A DNA stretch of 64,000 bases from Sceloporus undulatus (lineage: Eukaryota; Chordata; Lepidosauria; Squamata; Phrynosomatidae), in NCBI RefSeq assembly GCF_019175285.1, contig NC_056523.1, positions 181,835,496-181,899,495 on the forward strand, given 5' to 3'. The notes beneath the pieces are model-generated. The model was not told where the DNA came from, searched no databases, and was given only the letters and a program-made list of their open reading frames with translations. The position numbers and the translations under genes were made by a program. Positions 12,901 to 21,950 of this stretch are shown here, one piece after another. Positions within the stretch are counted from its first letter, which is position 1. Every line of letters starts with the position of its first letter.

Positions 12901-15900
12901 TGTCTTTATGCATAACAATTAATTTAAAGATGAATCCCCATTTGTATTTTACTCTCCCTTGTTAGTGCAAGAGCATGAAAGATTCTGACACTACATCATT
13001 TCCTTAAGGTCTCTGGTGAGGGGGTCTTGGAAGATTTGTGTCTTGTGGCTCGTGTAGTTTAAATCATCGATAGCATCTTCTTTGCCCTCTTTTCCTCCTT
13101 TATTTGCTTTGTTTGGACCATGTGCCATACATCTTCTGCAGGCTCCAGTTTATCCAGGCCTTTGCAGAACCCAGTATATGCTTTTAGTTCCTTCACAGGT
13201 GGATGGGCAGGAGGCTGGCAAAAATCTGAGATTGGCTGATCTGTAAACTACTTTGTTCCTTGCATTTGAAAATGTAGTTAAATGTATTTTCACTGTTTAT
13301 TCTCACTCCAATTTTGATAAGATTATTGAGATCATGCTGCACATTCTCTTTAAGCATCTTGCATGTTGGACCATCGGCCACTCCATCCCACCCAAGTTAT
13401 TGTTGTGGGGTTTGTTTTTTAACATGAGCTGGCTTGGTCAGAATTTTGCATTTATTTAGAACAGCTATAGTTTAATGTTACTTGATCTGATTTCCATACC
13501 AAGCCTGGAGAATTCTAAGGGCACCTTCTAAAACAGATATGATGCATCCAAAACACCACACAAAAGGATAATATAGGTAATGTATCTACCAAGCATGATT
13601 TTAACTCACCTGTTCAAAGTTATGGCACGCTGAAGTAGGAACAAATACTCTACTTACTGGTAACATAACCAAGGTAATAATGTAACCCATTTCAGATTTA
13701 AAAGGTTTTCTGAAAATACCACTTGCCCTGAGTGCCAGCTGCAAACTACTGTTCAATTCCTGCTACTCTGGTCTAAATGCAACTGCTTATTCCAACAAGT
13801 GTAGTAAATTCCAGGTTTGCTATATTTTTGGGAATAGAGAGACAGGATCCTAGTTCATCTCCAAAACTACCCAGGTTGTATTTGATCTTTCATACTCTTG
13901 CCCATCTCAGCACAAGAGATCTGAAGCATCCATCCAATGTGTGGATAAGTAAAGTATTCTGACAGAAACATTGAAGACTAGCTAGCACATTGTGGTTTGT
14001 TTTAACCAAGAGAAGAAGAAAAGAGGCAAATTATAGGATGCATTTTCTTGCAATTCTTTTCCAGGTGAAGCATCACACCAGCAGAGAAAGTCGCCTTTAG
14101 GTAGGAAGCTAATATTCAATTTCCTCAGCAGGAGTTTGTGCTGTAAACGTCCTGTAAGCTAAGAACCTTCATTCATTTACTTCATAAAAGGACATGTAAT
14201 AACAACTTTTTGTCCCTGCCTGCTTGCTTCATACGAGAGCTGAACAGGAGATGTTGTGTGACCTAAGATCTTTATTACCGATATCCTTCTTTGCTGGCAG
14301 GAATCTAAGTCGTTTTCATTTTAATGTGTAATTTAAAGTACAGGATTTAACAATAAAAATCACTGGTTTGTAAAACCAGATGCTCAAAGTGTGTGCAAGC
14401 TTATTAGGGGATGAGGGGAGCATTCTACTCGTTACTCCAAACCATGGATCAGTCAGCACAAGCAAGTTTTTAACACACATAATAAACTCTGAAAGGACTT
14501 TTAGAAGACAAGAGGAGACAATTTGACAACAGCCCTTTTAAATGTTACACAGGTTAACATTTGCAGCTTCTAACAGGTTAACACAAATGGATTTCTTACC
14601 AATGTCCTGCTCAATACATCTTTTGTCATCACAGCTTGATATGTGTTGGCTGAACTCTTCTCTGAGGACCTGATGACGGGCATTAAATGGGCATGTGACC
14701 AGCTTTTTTACAAGAGTAGGATGGTTCTATGAAGGCACATACATGTAGTACATAGTTAGCAAAGCCACAACTATCCTTTACCAATCAGAATACAAATCTT
14801 TGCCCAACTGCTTTACTTTCATCTATGCAATGCAAATATCAGAAACTATGTACAGATTGAGTCTTTCTTATCTGGAATTCCAATATTCAAAATATTCCAA
14901 AATTCAAAATTGTCCATGTTGGTGACTGAAACAGTGACACCTTTGCTTTCTGATAGTTCAATGTACACAAACTTTGTTTCATGCACAAAATCATTTAAAA
15001 TTATTTAAAATGTTCAGGCTATATGTATATGTTACACATGAAACATAAATGAATCTCATTTAAATTTGAGTCCCACCCCCAAGAAATCTCATTATGTATA
15101 TGCAAAAATTCCAAAATCCCCAAAAATCCAAAATCTAAAACACTTCTGGTCCCAAGTATTTTGATTATGGAAGACTACGTCTGTACATGTGTTTTTGCAA
15201 AATCTTTTATCTTAACCATAGCAACCTATTAAACCTGAAAGATATGCACATCATGCAAAACAGGCTGTCCAAAAACAAGCATGAAATTCCACTACTCATG
15301 TAAGGGTTCTGTTCTAGAAGCATGAAGTTCCTGGGGTGAATTCCATACAGGTAGACAGATGGCAACAGTTGTGGTGCATTGCGCATGAGCAGCAGTGACA
15401 TCCATTTGGTACACTCTATTAAAGTATACATAGTATATCCCATGACATCCAGAAGACTCATGGATTATACCATATATCATTAAGACGTGGTTTGAGCATT
15501 GGACTATGACTCTGGAGACTGCTCAGCCATGAAACCCACTGGGTGACCTTGGGCAAGTCACAATTTCTCAGCCCCAGGAGAAGGCAAACCTTCTCTGAAT
15601 AAATCTTGCCCCCTTCCCAAAAGAACCCATGATAGGTTCACCTTAGGGTCACTGTAAGTCAGAAGCAACTTGAAGGTACACAACACACATGCATATATTA
15701 AGACACTGTGAAGTACATATACCTACTCTGTGTGTTCAGGTCAGTCTCCTGAAAATGCCGCAAAATGGCTGGCAATGCTTCTGAATCCGCACAAATTTGT
15801 GGTGGCAGGGTGGAAATGGGCAAGTAGTTGTAGGGAAGTAATGCAGCCAACCACTGGCCGTGACCACCTTTGCATAAAAGAACCAAGGTAAGGAAGTGGA

Positions 15901-16632
15901 GAGACTCATACATATTCTGGAATATTTACAAAAAATCGCCATTCAAACCAACAGGGCTTGAATATCAGTGGATTTCCACTTTCTTGGGTGTGTGTGTCCA
16001 GAATGGATCCCCTGAGAAAATGTAGGGGCAACTGTTTATGTGTGGCCCAAGTACCATCAGCATTATACTTTCTTGTCAGTCTAGGACCCCTCTGTCAAGG
16101 ATTATGATAGCTTTTCATGTTATGAAATTCTTAGCAACACTCTTTTAAAGGGGAAAAAAAAAACACCTTGCCCTTTTCTTAAAGTGATGAATATGAAAAG
16201 CCTTACTAAAAAACATAGTATGTGTTCTTTATGGCTAAGAAATATTTGTCACTCCAGAGGACCCAATAAAAATGGTTTCTACAGTTGAAAAATGTTGCTG
16301 TGTGCCTTCTAGTTATTTCAGACATGTGGCAATCATAGCAAGGCACACTGTTATACCAAGCCATGTTAGAAAAGAAGGGAATGGTGTACAATTTGCTGAA
16401 ACTCATTTCATAAAATGGGAAAAGAGAACATCTTCTAGAAGTGATCATATCACTTATTTAACAGGAAATAAAGATTAAAAAATCATACATATTCAACCCC
16501 AGCATTTACATATACAATTTTCATACCTTACCTTACGGCATTTGACAAGGTGGTAGGGGAATCTACATGCTCTAATCTGATGATTTTTGTCATATGGACA
16601 CTGTAATAGTTTCTCGGGATCCAAAGCATCTA
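3965..16632 (-). CDS. GTSF1: GTSF1, gametocyte-specific factor 1 (gene span of the six recognised exons; first coding exon missing)
   Basis: GTSF1 is a small CHHC zinc-finger protein of the germline piRNA pathway. It binds PIWI proteins, and published work ties it to their slicing and transposon-silencing activity; it acts in cytoplasm and nucleus. Six minus-strand exons join in frame to about 159 residues; the human protein has 167. Two C-x5-H-x9-H-x3-C fingers are intact ([21 protein letters not shown], 21 residues with exact ligand spacing, and one starting CPFNARHQV). An acidic segment with PPCEEDWDK and a C-terminus with MPYVLPWKN follow. Human GTSF1 has the same order ([17 protein letters not shown]..., [19 protein letters not shown]). 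The start codon exon was not found. An ATG at 16663-16661 is in frame with exon 2 but reads through what looks like an intron end, so I do not use it. Recognition is from remembered family sequence; confidence is high because six exons agree. Confidence 0.95.
4091..4185 (-). CDS. GTSF1: GTSF1 exon with conserved C-terminus (MPYVLPWKN)
   Basis: Acceptor CTCTGCTCCCCAG and donor AACA|GTAAGT enclose 95 bp. With AG carried over from the previous exon it reads [20 protein letters not shown], then [12 protein letters not shown]. Human GTSF1 has [23 protein letters not shown] here. This block is the most conserved part of the family's C-terminal tail. Confidence 0.94.
4322..4535 (+). mobile_element. 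tRNA-derived SINE with BovB-like tail
   Basis: Begins TATGGTGTAGTGGTTTGAG (A-box-like) with GGGTTTGATTCTC (B-box-like), followed by GGTGACCCCGGGCAAGTCAC and GAAGGCAATGGCAAACC. It ends with TCACCACAAGTTGGAAATGAC. The order is the same in all full copies in this window. The 3' tail resembles BovB LINE tails, as described for squamate Sauria-type SINEs. Confidence 0.8.
4677..4815 (-). repeat. Copy of the 'CACCTGAGGAAGTGGACTTAAGTCTAGG' module
   Basis: On the minus strand reads CTCATAGCTCCTTTGAGATTA, GAAAGAAAGAAACTGG and ends near TACTTTCTCAAATGCA. It matches, in reverse, the modules at 28,115-28,210 and 56,529-56,850. I suspect the 3' end of a Penelope-like retroelement but could not confirm this. 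Confidence 0.5.
4960..6700 (-). mobile_element. L2-type LINE, 5'-truncated, inactive
   Basis: Minus-strand readings give reverse transcriptase blocks in order. N-side sequence with [13 protein letters not shown] is at 6,594-6,313. [30 protein letters not shown] and the YxDD box as [10 protein letters not shown] are at 6,143-5,682. After these, [20 protein letters not shown] and [12 protein letters not shown] lie at 5,493-5,230. The 3' end has AAATTTACAGCGTTATATAA and a short ATT/AAT repeat near 4,960, typical of L2 tails. The frame changes between blocks, so it is dead. It lies in a GTSF1 intron, in the same orientation as the gene. Confidence 0.85.
6390..6420 (+). repeat. (GA)n microsatellite
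   Basis: A run of GA dinucleotides inside the LINE, on the plus strand. Confidence 0.9.
7539..7772. mobile_element. Palindromic fold-back MITE (GGGCCTG...ACAGAC family), copy 1
   Basis: Ends GGGCCTGAACAGACAGGCC and its reverse complement at 7,755-7,772. The arms AAAATAAAGCTGC...CATGCATCATTTAAACAG pair along nearly their whole length, so the element is one long hairpin. The flanks TTA/AAA do not give a clean duplication in this copy. Confidence 0.75.
8240..8320 (+). repeat. LINE 3' tail fragment
   Basis: GGCTGCCCTGAGCTGTAGGG followed by GGATATAAATATTTTAGTAAA resembles CR1/L2-type 3' ends that terminate in 'GGGCGGTATAAATA'. Confidence 0.4.
8385..8497 (+). mobile_element. BovB LINE 3' tail
   Basis: GCAGGAGTTAAGCAGAGCAG, CCATGGGTTGAGATCGACTC and GAGGGCAGTTAACAACAAC match the BovB 3' end seen at 11,950-12,075. 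Confidence 0.7.
10028..10252. mobile_element. Palindromic fold-back MITE, copy 2
   Basis: GGCCTGTTACAGACAGCC at 10,028 is matched by GGCTGTCTGTAACAGGCC at 10,235-10,252, and the arms pair almost end to end. Flanked by ATA on both sides (10,025-10,027 and 10,253-10,255), a 3-bp duplication that points to a PIF/Harbinger-type enzyme. Confidence 0.85.
10385..10520. repeat. MITE (TTGGGAA...CCAGATGTTGGATTGCAACTCC type)
   Basis: Starts CAGGGTTGGGAAATGTGTG, has CAGATGTTGGATTGCAACTC and a complementary second half. The family recurs at 24,480, 28,650, 51,085, 57,540 and 62,745. It ends about 30 bp from the GTSF1 exon at 10,551. Confidence 0.55.
10551..10611 (-). CDS. GTSF1: GTSF1 exon (DLVDQ...FIWGT)
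   Basis: Acceptor TTATCTTGGCAG and donor ACAG|GTAGGT enclose 61 bp. With the previous exon's G it reads [20 protein letters not shown], closely parallel to the human segment [20 protein letters not shown]. Its split codons match both neighbours (phase 1 in, phase 2 out), which is strong support for so short an exon. It sits between a MITE (10,385-10,520) and a palindromic MITE (10,667-10,900) only 55 bp from its acceptor side. The human tryptophan in DLWEQ is a valine here. Confidence 0.9.
10667..10900. mobile_element. Palindromic fold-back MITE, copy 3
   Basis: GGCCTGTTACAGACTGCG at 10,667 pairs with GGCTGTCTGTAACAGGCC(C) ending at 10,900. ATA flanks both sides (10,664-10,666 and 10,901-10,903). 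It lies only 55 bp upstream (in gene sense) of the acceptor of the GTSF1 exon at 10,551-10,611. Confidence 0.85.
11184..11267 (-). CDS. GTSF1: GTSF1 exon, acidic middle segment
   Basis: Acceptor TTTTATTCTAG and donor AAAG|GTGAAG enclose 84 bp. With the split codon G|CA it reads [19 protein letters not shown], then PPCEEDWDK. The distance from the preceding exon's aspartate to the tryptophan of SSWQ equals that in human GTSF1 (17 residues). A second AG a few bases downstream (CAAATCAG) would put a stop in frame, so the upstream AG is the splice site. The human QCPPC is QSPPC here, a lost cysteine that is not a zinc ligand. Confidence 0.92.
11600..12075 (+). mobile_element. BovB LINE, C-terminal coding remnant and 3' tail
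   Basis: Plus-strand reading [20 protein letters not shown], then [14 protein letters not shown], matches the end of RTE/BovB ORF2 (ESWTIKKAERRRIDAFELWCW in the bovine element, from memory). Then come the tail motifs AAGCAGAGCAGTGGAAGGC, CATGAGTTGGGCGACTTGAG and GGCAGTTAACAATAACAA. It is strongly 5'-truncated. Confidence 0.8.
12076..12529. other. Intron sequence, nothing recognised
   Basis: AT-rich sequence without coding runs, splice pairs or known repeats. It lies in the GTSF1 intron between 11,267 and 14,600. Confidence 0.5.
12530..13460 (-). pseudogene. Possible processed pseudogene of an unidentified gene
   Basis: Minus-strand stretches read like ordinary protein but jump frames. In order these are [19 protein letters not shown] then [20 protein letters not shown] (13,381-13,250), [20 protein letters not shown] then [12 protein letters not shown] (about 13,190-13,060), [20 protein letters not shown] (about 12,850-12,790), and [19 protein letters not shown] then [13 protein letters not shown] (about 12,750-12,660). 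The composition (K/E-rich, no hydrophobic runs) and lack of splice signals suggest a retrocopy inserted in a GTSF1 intron. I do not recognise the parent. Chance open stretches in AT-rich DNA remain possible. Confidence 0.4.
13461..14599. other. Intron sequence, nothing recognised
   Basis: Unique-looking AT-rich intron sequence next to the GTSF1 exon at 14,600; no second coding run or repeat was seen. Confidence 0.5.
14600..14726 (-). CDS. GTSF1: GTSF1 exon with second CHHC zinc finger
   Basis: Acceptor CCTTCATAG, donor ATTG|GTAAGA, 42 codons plus one base. It starts [20 protein letters not shown] and ends [13 protein letters not shown]. The second finger keeps all four ligands with the same C-x5-H-x9-H-x3-C spacing. 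Human GTSF1 reads [20 protein letters not shown] in the same place. The exon starts in phase 0, which matches the end of the preceding exon. Confidence 0.96.
14851..15185. mobile_element. Tigger-type (TcMar) non-autonomous element
   Basis: Starts TACAGATTGAGTCTTTCTTA and ends ...GACTACGTCTGTA, imperfect inverted repeats within TA dinucleotides. Internal pieces such as CAAAGGTGTCAC (minus strand), TTTCATGCACAAAATCATTT and GAAATCTCATTATGTATATG match, from memory, a Tigger MITE family also present in mammals. Confidence 0.75.
15483..15690 (+). mobile_element. tRNA-derived SINE (part of head deleted)
   Basis: GTGGTTTGAGCATTGGACTAT, GAAACCCACTGGGTGACCTT, GGGCAAGTCACAATTTCTCA and the tail GGGTCACTGTAAGTCAGAAG, CAACTTGAAGGTACACAACA. 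The B-box segment has been lost between 15,518 and 15,525. Confidence 0.8.
15691..16531. other. Intron sequence, nothing recognised
   Basis: Intron between the two zinc-finger exons of GTSF1; short antisense open frames only, with no repeat family I can name. Confidence 0.5.
16532..16632 (-). CDS. GTSF1: GTSF1 exon with first CHHC zinc finger
   Basis: Bounded by a pyrimidine-rich acceptor (TTCTTTTGTAG) and the donor AAG|GTAAGG. It gives 33 codons starting [10 protein letters not shown], then the finger with Cys/His ligands spaced C-x5-H-x9-H-x3-C, and ends KCRK in phase 0. The exon begins with two bases of a split codon (TA), so a previous exon must end with one base. If that base is G the residue is Val. 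A second AG three bases further in (start at 16629) is possible. Confidence 0.95.
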
Positions 16633-16663
16633 CTACAAAAGAACACACACAGGATGACAACAT

Positions 16664-17150
16664 GCTTTCAAGTCTAATGGGCTCCCCCTCTTACTTCAAT
16701 TAAAATACGAAAACACACAAACATATTAGAACTGAGCAGATCAGTAAGAAAAACTATCAGTCTTTAGTATTCCATAGTCACAAAATTACTTTTATGCTTG
16801 GTGGCTAATTAAATTCCCTCAGAAGATTTAGACAATTAGGGCACTAAACAAAAGAATTTGCAGTTAGCAGTGCAAGACAGTGCTGCAGCTGTTAATGAGC
16901 ACATTTATGAAATAAACAGAAAGCTGGAGAGAAACTAAATCTTTGAAATTATGTAATTAGATAGTCCAATTAAAGGAGTTACTCAAGGAAATTGAAGAAA
17001 TATCACTACATTGTCCTCACTGGTCTTATAAAACACATGAATTTTGAGCTCCTTTCCTTAAAGAGGGGAAGTTACTGTGCTACAACCTTTACGAAACAGC
17101 AGAGTCTAGGGGTAGGGGAAGTCAGGGAAGGAGACCAGGTGCTGACCTGA
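16664..17150. other. Sequence upstream of the first recognised GTSF1 exon
   Basis: Searched on the minus strand for an ATG-bearing exon ending with a single base before GT; none convincing. No promoter motif stands out. Confidence 0.5.
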
Positions 17151-18975
17151 CGCTCCTCTCAATCCAGCAGAAGTAAACAAATTTTAACAACAACCAGGAG
17201 TATACGCACCAACCACAGATGCACAAGAGAAAGAAATAGGGACAACACAACAACACAGGACATTAAGCTAACCATCGGTGATTAGAACGCCAAAGGTGGA
17301 AACAAAGAGGAATCAAAAACAGTAGGCAGATTTGGTTTCGGCAAAAGAAATGAAGCAGGTGAGCATCTGATAGACTGCTGTGAAGCCAACAATCTATTCA
17401 TTGAAAACACCCTTTTCATTCGGCCAAAGCGAAGGCTATACACATGGACATCACCATATAGACAACACAAAAACCAAATAGATTATATAATTGGAAGCAA
17501 AAGATGGAGAAACACCGTTTTGATGGACAAGACTAGATCAAGTATTAAGAAAAGAATAAAACTAGTCATCATATCATTTCAACAGAATTTACTGTAAATA
17601 CAAGGAATAGATTTGAATTACTATGCACAATAAACTGGGAACCAGATGAACTATGGTCAGAAGCCAGGGACATAAGAAAAGAAGGATGCAAAAAGACACT
17701 TACAGTAGTCAAAAAGAAAGAGAAGAAACCATGGATGTCAGCTACAAGCTGTAAAAGAAAGAAGAGAAGCAAAACAAAAGGGAGACAGGAACAAACTCAG
17801 AACCATGAATGCTACAGTTCAATGAATGGTGCGAATAGATAAAGACAATTACTACAAAGATCAATGCAGAGAGATAGAGGACAACAACAAAAAAAGAAGA
17901 ACATGAGACCTATTCCACAAGATCCAGGAAATCAAAAGAAAATTAAAACCAAGAACTGGGACACTCTATGACAATAAAAACAGCATTATTCAAGATCAGG
18001 AAGGAATAAAAAGACACTGGATGCAGTACACAAAACAGCTATATAAAACGGATAACAAAATGAAGAACATATAGATTGAAGAGGCATATGAAGATGAACC
18101 CCAAATTCTAAAAACAGAGATGGAAGCTGCAATTAGAGAAATGGGAAAAAATAATCTCCAGGAACAGATGGTATTCCAATTGAATTGCTTCAATCAACAC
18201 TAACAGAATCAACACCAGTGCTAACCAACATATGTCAACAGATATGGAAAACAAAGCAATGGCCAACAGATTGGAAATGATCAATATACATCACCATCCA
18301 CAAAAAAGGAGACGCAAAAGACTGCAGGAACTATAGGACCATAGCTCTAATCACTCATGCAAGCAAAATCATGCTAAAAATTCTGCAACATTGACTCCAA
18401 CCATGGAGAGAAATCTCAGATGTGTAAGCAGTATTCAGGAAAAGAAGAGGCACTAGGGACCACACTGCAAACATACAGTGGCTAATGTAGTGCACCAAGG
18501 AATTTCAAAAGAAAATCAGCATGTGCTTTATAGACTATAGCAAGGTCGTTAACTGCATAGATCACGAAAGACTATGAAATGCCCTTAAAGACATGGACGT
18601 GCCAACACATCTGCTAGTCCTAATGAGGAATCTTTACTCAGGACAGGAAACCAGTGTCAGGATGGAATATGGAGAAAAAGAATGGTTCCCAACTGGCAAA
18701 GGGGTCAGACAAGGCTGCATCCTCTCATCCTATATGTTCAACTTGTATGCAGAACGTATTACAGAAAAAGCAGGATTGGACACAGAAGAAGGAAGCATGA
18801 AAATAGGAGGAAGGAATATCAACAATCTAAGATATGCAGAAGACACCATACTACTAGCCAAAACATCACAGGCTTGTAACAACTACTAAGGAAGATCAAG
18901 GAGGAAAGTGAAAAGGTAGGCTTATTGTTGAACATAAAGAAAACAATCATAAGAAGACTAAGAAAAAAGTTTAAT
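17150..18975 (+). mobile_element. BovB (RTE) LINE body: endonuclease end and reverse transcriptase
   Basis: Reading in order gives VYAPTTDAQE-like sequence (17,195-17,240). RFGFGKRNEAGEHLIDCCEA, RRLYTWTSPYRQHKNQIDYI (endonuclease, 17,325-17,510), NICQQIWKTKQWPTDWK (18,225-18,280) and FIDYSKVVNCIDHE (RT block A, about 18,525) follow. Next are GVRQGCILSSYMFNLYAE and NINNLRYAEDTILLAK (18,690-18,870), the YxDD box being YAED. The best-preserved frame is 18,593-18,889. Numerous stops and frame changes elsewhere. It ends where the inverted repeat arm begins, with no BovB 3' tail. Confidence 0.88.
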
Positions 18976-19028
18976 AAGAGAGAATCTTTGTAGCACCTTT
19001 GAGACTCAACTTGAAAGAAAGAAGTTTT

Positions 19029-19055
19029 GGGGGGGGGGTGGGGGGGGGGGGGTGG
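19029..19055 (+). repeat. G-rich homopolymer run
   Basis: GGGGGGGGGTGGGGGGGGGG stands where arm B has a single short junction (GAAGTTGGCAGCATG). It is probably a sequencing error rather than biology. Confidence 0.7.
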
Positions 19056-19085
19056 TTGGCAGCATGACCTGCCTAGAACTTAAAA

Positions 19086-20560
19086 CGATACTTCCTCAGA
19101 TGCATGGGACTGTAGTTTATTGTGGCAACACAAAAAGCTTCTTTCTCAACAAACTACAATTCCCGATTACAAATAGCACTGACCAAGGCATTAAGTGGTC
19201 TCAAACTGGATTATTATATTCTTGCAGTATGGATTTGGACTTGAGATGTTTAAATAACTAAGGTTCCAAAAACACCTCAGAATAATCCAGTTAGAAACCT
19301 CTTTAACTGCCCTGGTTATCTCATTGTGCTAGGGAATCCTGGAATTGGTAGTATTTGTTGTGGCATAAACTTTTAAAAATGTCTAAAATAAAAACTTTCT
19401 CACAGAATGTCCTTCAATGGTCTCACAAAACTACAACTTCCAGGGTTTTTCCCTAGCTTTTCGCGGCAAGGGAAATGCAGAGACGAGTTGGGGTTTTCAC
19501 ACTCTCACAAGCATCCTCAGCATGTTTTTGGCTGCTTTTTTTGTCATCTTTGCTTACATTAGAATCCTTGTTTTTCCTTACAATCATTTGCTAGGTTATG
19601 TCCCATTTTTTTTGCAGTGAACAGGATGTGAAAGACCACTAAGTCAGCATGGCTTTTATCTATATCTTGATATGGATAAAGCATTGTCATCAAAAAAAAA
19701 AAAAAAAATTTGAGAAGAGGTATTTTCCATTCCTGTAGGTTTGCCAGCAGAAAAAAAACTGTAAAAAAAAAAAAAAAAGAAAAATTTCACATCTCAATCT
19801 TGATGACATTGCTATCCTGAGAGAGGGTCGCACCCCATGGTTTTTGTTGCCAATGGGGTTGCCACACCTAGCAACGATGAGCCAGGGGCCATCTAAAGGG
19901 CCTTGAACTGGATTATTTGTGCAATGTGTCTTGGACCCAACTCAGGCTGCACTTTCCACTCCCGAGACAATCCATGTTCATACCGTTTTAACGGTCATGG
20001 CTCATGCATATGGGATCCTGGGATATGTACTGATTGTACCTCTTCAAAGCAGTACCCACAACATTTTATGCAAAAAGAAAGCTTTAAATGTTTGAAGGGT
20101 CAATATATTTTGAAGTTTTGCGCTGTCCAGATTAAGGTGTCGGGGATTGTAGTTTTATGAGGCATTTAGCCTCCTCTGTCAGGGAGCTCGGTACCCCAAG
20201 AAAACTAGAAATCCCAGCGCCATGACATGAAGCATGGGCGTTGTAAAGTGGTGTCACTCACGACTTGGATATTTTTCTGTGCATGGATGCGTTTAAGGTG
20301 CTCTGCAATGCATTGTAAGAAACAGGCAGTTTGGTGCCACTCTGGCAGCATCTGCAAATTGCAATGCCAAAATGAACCATTTGACCTGCTTTAACTGCCA
20401 TGGCCCAGTGCTATGATATCCTGGGATTATTGTAGTTTTTCGTGTCGCACCAGAGTTTGCTGAGAAAAGGTGTAATGTCTCACAAAACTAGAATTCCCAG
20501 GATTTCCATAGCATTGGAGCCAGGACAATTATAAGGTGTGTACAACTGGATTTTCTGCAG
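19086..20560. repeat. Cluster of fold-back MITEs (ATAATCCAGTTTGA...TCAAACTGGATTAT) in arm A
   Basis: Repeated units with AACTGCCCTGG, CTCAGTGCTAGGGAATCCTG and AATAATCCAGTTAGAAACC, in both orientations. Counterparts are at 55,160-56,530 in arm B, where they are better preserved. Confidence 0.75.
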
Positions 20561-21950
20561 GTGGTTTCGCAGCCTAACAATTCTATTATGGCCCAAAGCT
20601 TCCTGGACCCCTCATGCCAGAAGAAAATATATCTTAAAATGATATTAGTGGACTGAATGATTCCTTGTTTGGTGCATGGTAATTTGAGAGTGTGAATAAA
20701 GTAATTACAATTATTTTTTATCAATTGTGTTTACTTTTTTTGCCAGAATCCGCCATATATTAGCATTAGGGGACTTCTGGGGATTTTGACTGAATAGTCC
20801 AGATAATATTGGGGCATCAGGGATTTGGATAACATGCCTGGGAATATCTTCAAGGCTGTTGGCAACACTGGTTCCGGAGAGCCCATTTTTTCCCACCCCA
20901 GGTTTAAGATTCAGAGGCTACTGCACTGCACTTTGTTTAAAAAGGAGTTTAGTAAAAGTTTTTGTTGTTTTTACTTGCCTAACCTACAGATTAAAAAATA
21001 TGTTTTTTAACAAACTATCTACTTTTGCATTAAAGTGGATCTTTTTTTTTTTTTTCCCAAGAAAGTTACGTGTCTTGTGATTAACACAGCCCTGAGAAGG
21101 AAAAATTCAATAGAGGCCATTTTCCTAATACAAGGGTAAAACACAGGTTTAGCTGTTGAACCTCTATACAGTATATCATGCAGCCATTAAATACACAAGA
21201 GCTGTTCCATTATATTTTCCATAGCAATAGCTAGCTAGAAGGTGAATAAAAGGCATGGGTAATAAATGTTGAGGTGGAGATTAGCCCAGTGCAGGGCTCG
21301 TGGTTTTACCAACAATGCCTGGTTTTCAAAAAACTAAACAGAATAGATTGTTGCACAGCAACAGCCCCTCCCCCACGGAAAAGGAAAGTATGCAATAGAC
21401 TACTTGGGACTGTTTTGTCTTGGACGACCCGTCATTTTTTTGAGTTGCACTTTTTCTCTTTTTCAGACTCTGGGGTTACTGACTTTAGGGTCCCCGGCCG
21501 CCCGAGCAGCAATTTCGTGGTTAGTGCCGCTTTAAAAATCTGAAAATGGATCAGGCATTTTGACATGTCTGCTCAATAGGAGCCCAGGCATGCTTTACAA
21601 ACATGACAGAGAATGGGCATACAATAAACCAACTGAAGAGCAGTGTCACAACTCACAATATCTGTTGCCCAGCGAATTTAAAACCAAGGTCAGGTTAGAA
21701 GCCCAAAACTGCTCTTTTGCATTCAGCTCTGAATCCAAGAATAATAACTCGCTGGACTCAGAGAAGTAAGCCACAGTAATAGTTGCAAGTCGTTCCAAAA
21801 AGATTGGACCTGATTCCACTAGTAGCCACACACAAGGCGAGAGCAGGCCCCTCCATGTCCTGAAGGTTTACTACTGACTGGATCCATAGAGCTCTCTCTT
21901 CTCTGCCAGTGTTTGTTTCTTTGTTTGTGTTTGTATACTGCCTACTGCCT

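Noticed and set aside
16661-16663. In-frame ATG upstream of the first GTSF1 exon as start codon
   Set aside because: The intervening bases form a typical polypyrimidine-AG acceptor and the predicted N-terminus ([11 protein letters not shown]) has no likeness to GTSF1.
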